The notes beneath the pieces were generated by a model that saw nothing but the letters and a program-made list of their open reading frames with translations, ran no database searches and was not told where the DNA came from. A stretch of DNA of 64,000 nucleotides from the NCBI RefSeq assembly GCF_009649735.1, contig NZ_WJNH01000002.1, positions 470,764 to 534,763 of the forward strand, written 5' to 3'. Shown one piece after another: positions 59,276 through 64,000 of this stretch (the first letter of the stretch is position 1; every line of letters begins with the position of its first letter). The stretch is from Salinibacillus xinjiangensis (GTDB taxonomy: Bacteria > Bacillota > Bacilli > Bacillales > Alkalibacillaceae). Made by a program: the position numbers and the translations under genes.

Positions 59276-59857
59276 ATGAGATTAAGAGCGATTGATATTA
59301 CGCTTTCTGCTGTTTTTGCTGCTTTAATGGCTATCGGGGCGAATATAACAGCGTTTCTCGTTGTTGGTGGAGTACCGATTACATTAACGACCTTCTTTTG
59401 CGTCCTATCAGGTCTGGTATTGGGAAGTCGATTAGGCGCCATTTCTATGTCTGTTTATGCTTTAGTTGGACTAGTAGGGGCTCCCGTGTTTGCGAAATTT
59501 ATGGGCGGACCTGCTGCTTTAATCAGTCCAACCTTTGGATTCATTTTATCTTATATTCTGATTGCCTATGTGGTCGGTAAAATTGTGGATGCAAAGGCAT
59601 CTAAGAAAACTTACATCATCGCCGCCCTTGTTGGGATGACGTTAAATTATGTCATCGGAACAAACTGGATGTATTTTGCCTATAAATTTTGGGCATCTGC
59701 ACCCGACGCTTTTAGCTATGAATTGGTTTGGACTTGGATGATGGCACCACTTCCAAAGGATATTGTCTTATCGGTGTTCGCCGGTATTTTAGCACCGAGA
59801 ATTCAGAGAAGCATAGCCAAAAACGCCAATCATGTTGGGGATCAATCTGTTGCTTAA
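59276..59857 (+). CDS. bioY: Biotin transporter BioY
   Basis: A 193-residue ECF S component with about six helices and the BioY motifs: FCVLSGLVLGSRLGAISMSVYALVGLVGAPVFA, GGPAALISPTFGFILSYI and FVIGTNWMYF. AAGGAGG precedes the ATG. BioY binds biotin and uses a shared ECF module. Controlled by the BirA operator upstream and 24 bp from bioB. Confidence 0.93.
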   Translation: MRLRAIDITLSAVFAALMAIGANITAFLVVGGVPITLTTFFCVLSGLVLGSRLGAISMSVYALVGLVGAPVFAKFMGGPAALISPTFGFILSYILIAYVVGKIVDAKASKKTYIIAALVGMTLNYVIGTNWMYFAYKFWASAPDAFSYELVWTWMMAPLPKDIVLSVFAGILAPRIQRSIAKNANHVGDQSVA

Positions 59858-59881
59858 GTGTGAAATGGAGGAGGAATGAAT

Positions 59882-60892
59882 ATGGAATTTAATTGGCTAG
59901 ATATGGCAAACCGTGTGATAGCAGGTGAGGAAATCACAGATGTTGAGGCACTTGTCATCCTTAATTCTAAGGACGACGAGCTTTTAATGTTACTTCACGG
60001 AGCCTACCAAATTCGCTCTCATTATTTTGGAAATAAAGTAAAATTAAATATGATTATCAATGCAAAATCTGGCCTATGTCCGGAAAACTGTGGCTATTGT
60101 GCGCAATCATCTATCTCAAATGCACCCATTGATTCTTATCGTATGGTAAACAAAGATACGTTGCTTAAAGGGGCAGAACAAGCAGATAAATTAAATGCGG
60201 GGACATACTGTATTGTGGCTAGCGGGAGAGGTCCAAACCGTAGAGAAATGGACACGGTTGTTTCTGCCGTAGAGGAAATAAAAGAAATTTACGATTTAAA
60301 AGTGTGCGCCTGTCTAGGACTGCTTAAATCAGAACAAGCGGAAAGACTAAAAGCCGCTGGTGTAGATCGCTACAACCATAATATTAATACCTCAAGAGAA
60401 CATCACTCCGAGATTACAACTTCACATACATACGATGATCGTGTTTCCACCGTGAAAATAGCAAATGAGGCAGGGATTTCCCCTTGTTCTGGGGTGATTG
60501 TTGGCATGAAGGAGACAAAAGAAGATGTGATTCAAATGGCACGGAGTTTAAAAATTTTAGATGCGGACTCCATTCCCGTAAACTTTTTACATGCCATTGA
60601 TGGCACTCCTTTAGAGGGAACACACGATTTAGATCCTCGTTATTGTTTAAAGGTGTTAGCTCTATTTCGTTATATAAATCCGACAAAGGAAATTCGGATT
60701 TCTGGAGGTAGAGAGGTAAACCTTAGAAGTCTTCAACCTCTGGGACTTTATGCTGCTAACTCCATTTTTATAGGTGATTATTTAACCACTGATGGACAAG
60801 AAAGTACGAAAGACCATAAAATGCTTGAGGATTTGGGTTTTGAGATTGATTACTCAAATCTACCTGAATCATTAGGTGAAACTACTGTGTGA
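59882..60892 (+). CDS. bioB: Biotin synthase
   Basis: A 336-residue radical SAM enzyme that inserts sulfur into dethiobiotin. The CxxxCxxC motif is in GLCPENCGYC; NSMNI-like GTYCIVASGRGPN, RYNHNINTS, PVNFLHAIDGTPLEG and RISGGREVNLR are diagnostic for BioB. ATG at 59882 lies 7 nt behind GGAGGAGG. Without the rest of the bio genes here, the cell either imports the precursor or has the genes elsewhere. Terminator follows. Confidence 0.95.
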   Translation: MEFNWLDMANRVIAGEEITDVEALVILNSKDDELLMLLHGAYQIRSHYFGNKVKLNMIINAKSGLCPENCGYCAQSSISNAPIDSYRMVNKDTLLKGAEQADKLNAGTYCIVASGRGPNRREMDTVVSAVEEIKEIYDLKVCACLGLLKSEQAERLKAAGVDRYNHNINTSREHHSEITTSHTYDDRVSTVKIANEAGISPCSGVIVGMKETKEDVIQMARSLKILDADSIPVNFLHAIDGTPLEGTHDLDPRYCLKVLALFRYINPTKEIRISGGREVNLRSLQPLGLYAANSIFIGDYLTTDGQESTKDHKMLEDLGFEIDYSNLPESLGETTV

Positions 60893-60897
60893 AAATA

Positions 60898-60932
60898 AAT
60901 CGAGCGCCTGCTTAAGTTACAGGCGCTCGATT
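60898..60932 (+). terminator. Terminator of bioYB
   Basis: AATCGAGCGCCTG / CAGGCGCTCGATT, a 13-bp perfect stem with a 9-nt loop; no long T-run but a strong stem next to the stop. Confidence 0.8.
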
Positions 60933-61041
60933 CGTAACCAGCTATTTCATTTTTTAAAAGCCTTGCGATTTCTTGGCGAAGGATGGGAGATGTAATTGGT
61001 TCGATTCAACCATTGTTCCCCTGGATCCTATGACAAAATTT

Positions 61042-62454
61042 TTACCATACTTGAATCATCAGCTGCACATAAACCTGAACCATTACATAGAAGACAATGG
61101 CAAATCGCAAATTAAACTTGATGCCATTTTTAAATCCACTTAGTCCATTCGAGCCGCTTAATACAATAACAGGCATAATTAATGGTGATAATAAAATTGA
61201 AATGACACTACCAGATGTAATGGCAATTACAATGAGTTCTGGTGGGTATGGAAGTGAAATGTTCGTTAAAATCCCAGCAACTAGTACCATCACCGTTAAT
61301 GGTCCGAGTCCAATGAAACCTAAAAAGATGACGATAAACGGTAAAAAGTAAAGAAAATTAATCGATGGAAAAGCTTCCTGCATCGTGGTAATCCCGGACA
61401 CAACAAACTCGCCAAACCCTGTTTGATTTAATCCATTAATCATCATTCCGGCACTTACCATAATACTAAGCTGATAGGATTGTCTCTCCACATCCTTGGT
61501 TACATATCTTGTTCCTTCTCTAAAAAACCCTCCAAAGTTCCTTTTAACCAAATAGTAGGATAAAGTCCAAACGAAAATAACGATAGGAATTTGAACAAGT
61601 AGATCTACTGGCCACACGATATGTAAAAGAAAGATTGAGCCAAATAACGTAACAAATAGGATGAAAAAAACTAACACATTTTGGTTCCTATTGGGTTCAT
61701 CACCCGTATCACGCATAACTTCCTTCATTTCTTTTTTAATAACTGTTGTTAAATCGACTCCATAGTGCTTTTCTTCAAAGTGAGAAAAAACCATTGCTAT
61801 CCCAATTCCAACCATTGATATGAAAAATCCTTGAATAATAGCTACCCATAAAGACGCCTCAAGTGTTTCCACGGCATAAACAAAACTCGGAATTGTGACC
61901 ACCCAAATGGTGGAAAGTGCAAAAGCCCGTAACACTGCCGTGCTTTTAAAGTTCTCTAGAGCCTCGCCTTGATTACTCCCGACCATTTTGTTCACAAACT
62001 GGTACATCATCGGAATCGCACCAAACATAAGGAAATAGGAAATGATTTGCGTAAAAGAAATGATCCCAAAATAAAGCTTGCGACTCGTATTGATCATCCG
62101 ATAGGCAAAACGCATAATGCTTTCAATATAAGGCTCATCATTTAATACCCAGCCAATCATCGGAATGATCACAAGCAGACCAATCATACTTTGCATCAAG
62201 GTCAGCCCGCCCTGAAACGCCTCCCAGAATGAAGTATCAGATATCAGCATAAGCACGAGCCCAGTTATAAAAAGAAAGAGTGGCAATTTAAAATTGGATA
62301 AAGATAAAAATAGTGCAGCAAATAAAGGTAGTAAACATCCACTCACTGCTAATAGATTGAACAACAGGTCATGATGATAAAAATAAGTGATAAAGTGCAG
62401 TACGGCATAACTTAAGATTGAAATTCGTAAGCCTAAACGAACGTGTTTATTCAT
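61042..62454 (-). CDS. Multi-pass membrane protein, putative transporter
   Basis: A 470-residue protein with about 11-12 membrane segments and a cytoplasmic loop (EEKHYGVDLTTVIKKEMKEVM). It contains GLGPLTVMVLVAGIL near the C-terminal half followed by TSGSVISILLSPLIMP, reminiscent of the NhaC/citrate (IT) transporter superfamily, but I cannot assign a family. Single gene, no partner. Confidence 0.75.
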   Translation of the reverse strand: MNKHVRLGLRISILSYAVLHFITYFYHHDLLFNLLAVSGCLLPLFAALFLSLSNFKLPLFLFITGLVLMLISDTSFWEAFQGGLTLMQSMIGLLVIIPMIGWVLNDEPYIESIMRFAYRMINTSRKLYFGIISFTQIISYFLMFGAIPMMYQFVNKMVGSNQGEALENFKSTAVLRAFALSTIWVVTIPSFVYAVETLEASLWVAIIQGFFISMVGIGIAMVFSHFEEKHYGVDLTTVIKKEMKEVMRDTGDEPNRNQNVLVFFILFVTLFGSIFLLHIVWPVDLLVQIPIVIFVWTLSYYLVKRNFGGFFREGTRYVTKDVERQSYQLSIMVSAGMMINGLNQTGFGEFVVSGITTMQEAFPSINFLYFLPFIVIFLGFIGLGPLTVMVLVAGILTNISLPYPPELIVIAITSGSVISILLSPLIMPVIVLSGSNGLSGFKNGIKFNLRFAIVFYVMVQVYVQLMIQVW

Positions 62455-62574
62455 ATAACTTCTCCTCTGAATTTAAAAGAGTAACGCTTCTGTAGTCATT
62501 GATTTCTATTATAGCAAATGGGTCAAGTTGTCAGGAAAACATTACGCTCGACGTCTGGAACAAAGGTCAAATAA

Positions 62575-62605
62575 ATGGCAGAGTGAACCTGAATCACTCT
62601 GCCAT
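62575..62605 (-). terminator. Terminator of the EamA transporter gene
   Basis: ATGGCAGAGTGA / TCACTCTGCCAT, a 12-bp perfect stem with a 7-nt loop, then TTTATTTG on the minus strand. Confidence 0.85.
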
Positions 62606-62626
62606 AGCATTTTGCTTAATTTCTAA

Positions 62627-63547
62627 TCAAACCGTTTTTTCTTGTGTACCTACTTCTGTTTGAATAGAAGCTTTCCCACCGAATTGAGTAGTCATAATCA
62701 CCCCAGCAATAACACCTAAAGCACCAACAATTTGCATAATGGTCATCGATTCCCCTAACCAAATATAGGCTCCGGCAATGGTTACGACCGGTAAGAAATT
62801 CAGAAATATCGATGCTTGTGACGCACCTAAATCCTCGACAGAACGATTATATAAAATTAATGCGATAAATGATGGGAAAATCCCGAGATACATTAAACCC
62901 ATAATATGATCTAGCGTTCCTAAATAAGGAACTCCCAAGACAATCCATTCTATAACAACAAAAGGTAGTAAGATGATAACAGATATGCCTGACATGACAA
63001 GTAATGCTCCAAACTGAGGAAATAACGTCATATACCTTTTCACCAAAATAGAGTAAATGGCCCAACAAACAATGGCTCCTATCATAATCGCATCCCCAAT
63101 ATTCCAATTCGTTGTTGCTAACGATAATACATTTCCATCCATTACTACCCAAATAGCACCAAAAAATGAGAGCAGAATTCCCGCCCATTGAATGTAACGC
63201 AGTTTTTCCTTTAGTAACCACGCACTTAGCAAGACAGTCACAACGGGGATAAACGTTTCTAATACGGACACATTAGAGGCCGTTGTAAATTGCAAGGACC
63301 CGTAAATGAAGGTATTAAAAAAGGTGATACCTGTTAACGTCATAAATAAGAAGGGTTTTTTATGATCCCAAAAGATGGCACGCTGTTTGATTGCTGTCCG
63401 ATATCCAAACGGCAATAACACAGCAAATGCGACTAATAACCGAAAGAAAGCAATAGTAAACGGTGGCAAATCATTCATAGCTTTGCCTGTTAAAATATTG
63501 CCTGCGTAAATAATCACGACAATACTCATAAATATGTATGATCTCAT
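62627..63547 (-). CDS. DMT-superfamily transporter (EamA)
   Basis: A 306-residue protein with about ten membrane segments in two EamA repeats: first about 7-145 (FFRLLVAFAVLLPFGYR, VLSAWLLKEKLRYIQWAGILL) and second about 155-290 (ALILYNRSVEDLGASQASIFL, AYIWLGESMTIMQIVGALGVI). Drug/metabolite exporter family; substrate unknown. Downstream of the rRNA operon, with its own terminator. Confidence 0.88.
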   Translation of the reverse strand: MRSYIFMSIVVIIYAGNILTGKAMNDLPPFTIAFFRLLVAFAVLLPFGYRTAIKQRAIFWDHKKPFLFMTLTGITFFNTFIYGSLQFTTASNVSVLETFIPVVTVLLSAWLLKEKLRYIQWAGILLSFFGAIWVVMDGNVLSLATTNWNIGDAIMIGAIVCWAIYSILVKRYMTLFPQFGALLVMSGISVIILLPFVVIEWIVLGVPYLGTLDHIMGLMYLGIFPSFIALILYNRSVEDLGASQASIFLNFLPVVTIAGAYIWLGESMTIMQIVGALGVIAGVIMTTQFGGKASIQTEVGTQEKTV

Positions 63548-63699
63548 CTGATGTCCTCCTCTTCCCCCAAAAGACTATGAGTTCCATTATATCAAGGAAC
63601 TGCTGATTTGTAGACCATAACAGGTCAGGAATTTGGTAGAACTATTTATTTACAGAGCCTATTGATTTTGAGTGAAAGACATATAATGCTCCATTTAAA

Positions 63700-63733
63700 A
63701 AATCCTCAAAATCAATTAAGATTCTGAGGATTT
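63700..63733 (-). terminator. Terminator of the rRNA operon
   Basis: AAATCCTCA / TGAGGATTT extended by AATC / GATT, then TTTTTT on the minus strand, right behind the 5S rRNA. Confidence 0.85.
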
Positions 63734-63739
63734 CATGTT

Positions 63740-63855
<116 letters not shown>

Positions 63856-64000
63856 CTTGTGTTTTTGAAGTTTTTAAAGTACCTTCAAAACTAGATAAGA
63901 AGTGAATCAAGATCCGACAAGCGTTTGTGCTGTTTAGCTCCGGCTCCTAGGTCCTCGCCGTCATAAGCATAATCCACTCCGTGGCATAAACCGCCACTAC
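63856..64000 (-). other. 23S-5S rRNA spacer
   Basis: The DNA upstream of 5S contains the typical Bacillus rRNA spacer strings (AACTAGATAAGAAGTGAA-like and GCGCTTGTCGG-like sequence), but the 3' end of 23S rRNA is not reached. The 23S and 16S genes should lie beyond the right edge. Confidence 0.7.

Overview
The window looks like a chromosomal segment of an endospore-forming Bacillaceae bacterium (Bacillales). The evidence is the gene set: a YjcZ-type sporulation peptide, SigL/RpoN, nadBCA divergent from nifS-niaR, lutABC, NrnB, FetAB and BioY. It is supported by AGGAGG-type ribosome binding sites, frequent TTG/GTG starts, AT-rich DNA and a Bacillus-type 5S rRNA. Nearly all protein genes are ordinary housekeeping or metabolic genes; no prophage, transposase or CRISPR was seen.

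Layout. 1-2462: a minus-strand signalling cassette (KaiC-like ATPase, small winged-helix protein, sensor protein cut by the window edge). 2743-4926: zinc-ribbon protein, Dph6-like ATP pyrophosphatase and a sirtuin. 4976-9118: DUF4212/sodium:solute symporter pair followed by a membrane protein and an acyl-CoA synthetase. 9362-10759: YjcZ-type peptide and a three-gene ECF sigma operon. 10994-12640: a decayed block with a NERD pseudogene, a 52-bp tandem repeat array and a flavohemoprotein remnant. 12761-16097: fetAB and an S9 peptidase. 16209-21748: a large persulfide-handling (cst-like) operon with a CstR-type repressor and three operator-like sites. 21802-23130: rpoN. 23705-29531: glcD-glcF and lutABC (glycolate and lactate oxidation). 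29753-30928: nrnB. 31011-36317: NAD biosynthesis and its NiaR repressor. 36505-38063: proline dehydrogenase and two small unknown genes. 38701-40461: LysM-NlpC/P60 cell-wall hydrolase. 40557-47697: a cobalamin-riboswitch operon with a cell-wall-anchored protein resembling intrinsic factor, a DUF4430 lipoprotein and an ECF transporter. 47756-54290: GNAT, acyl-CoA dehydrogenase, TatD, two transport lipoproteins and a small acidic protein. 54383-59091: an SHMT-like PLP enzyme with a GntR repressor, a kinase, a membrane amidohydrolase and a GNAT. 59176-60932: BirA-type operator, bioY and bioB. 61042-63547: two membrane transporters. 63740-63855: 5S rRNA on the minus strand, the end of an rRNA operon that continues to the right.

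The least explained signal is in the intergenic DNA. Three regions (3939-4090, 23338-23622, 38114-38624) carry arrays of a 6-7 bp motif repeated at almost exactly 21-bp intervals (two helical turns), with rare 19, 22, 29 or 30-bp steps, and with largely unconserved sequence between motifs. Two arrays use TGCTRAA in opposite orientations; the third uses a GAC-centred motif but keeps the same spacing pattern. They read as units of about eight motifs. A fourth region (11927-12283) is a 52-bp tandem array in which every unit carries two inverted repeats. I know of no description that explains these arrays; they are the best candidate here for an undescribed system.
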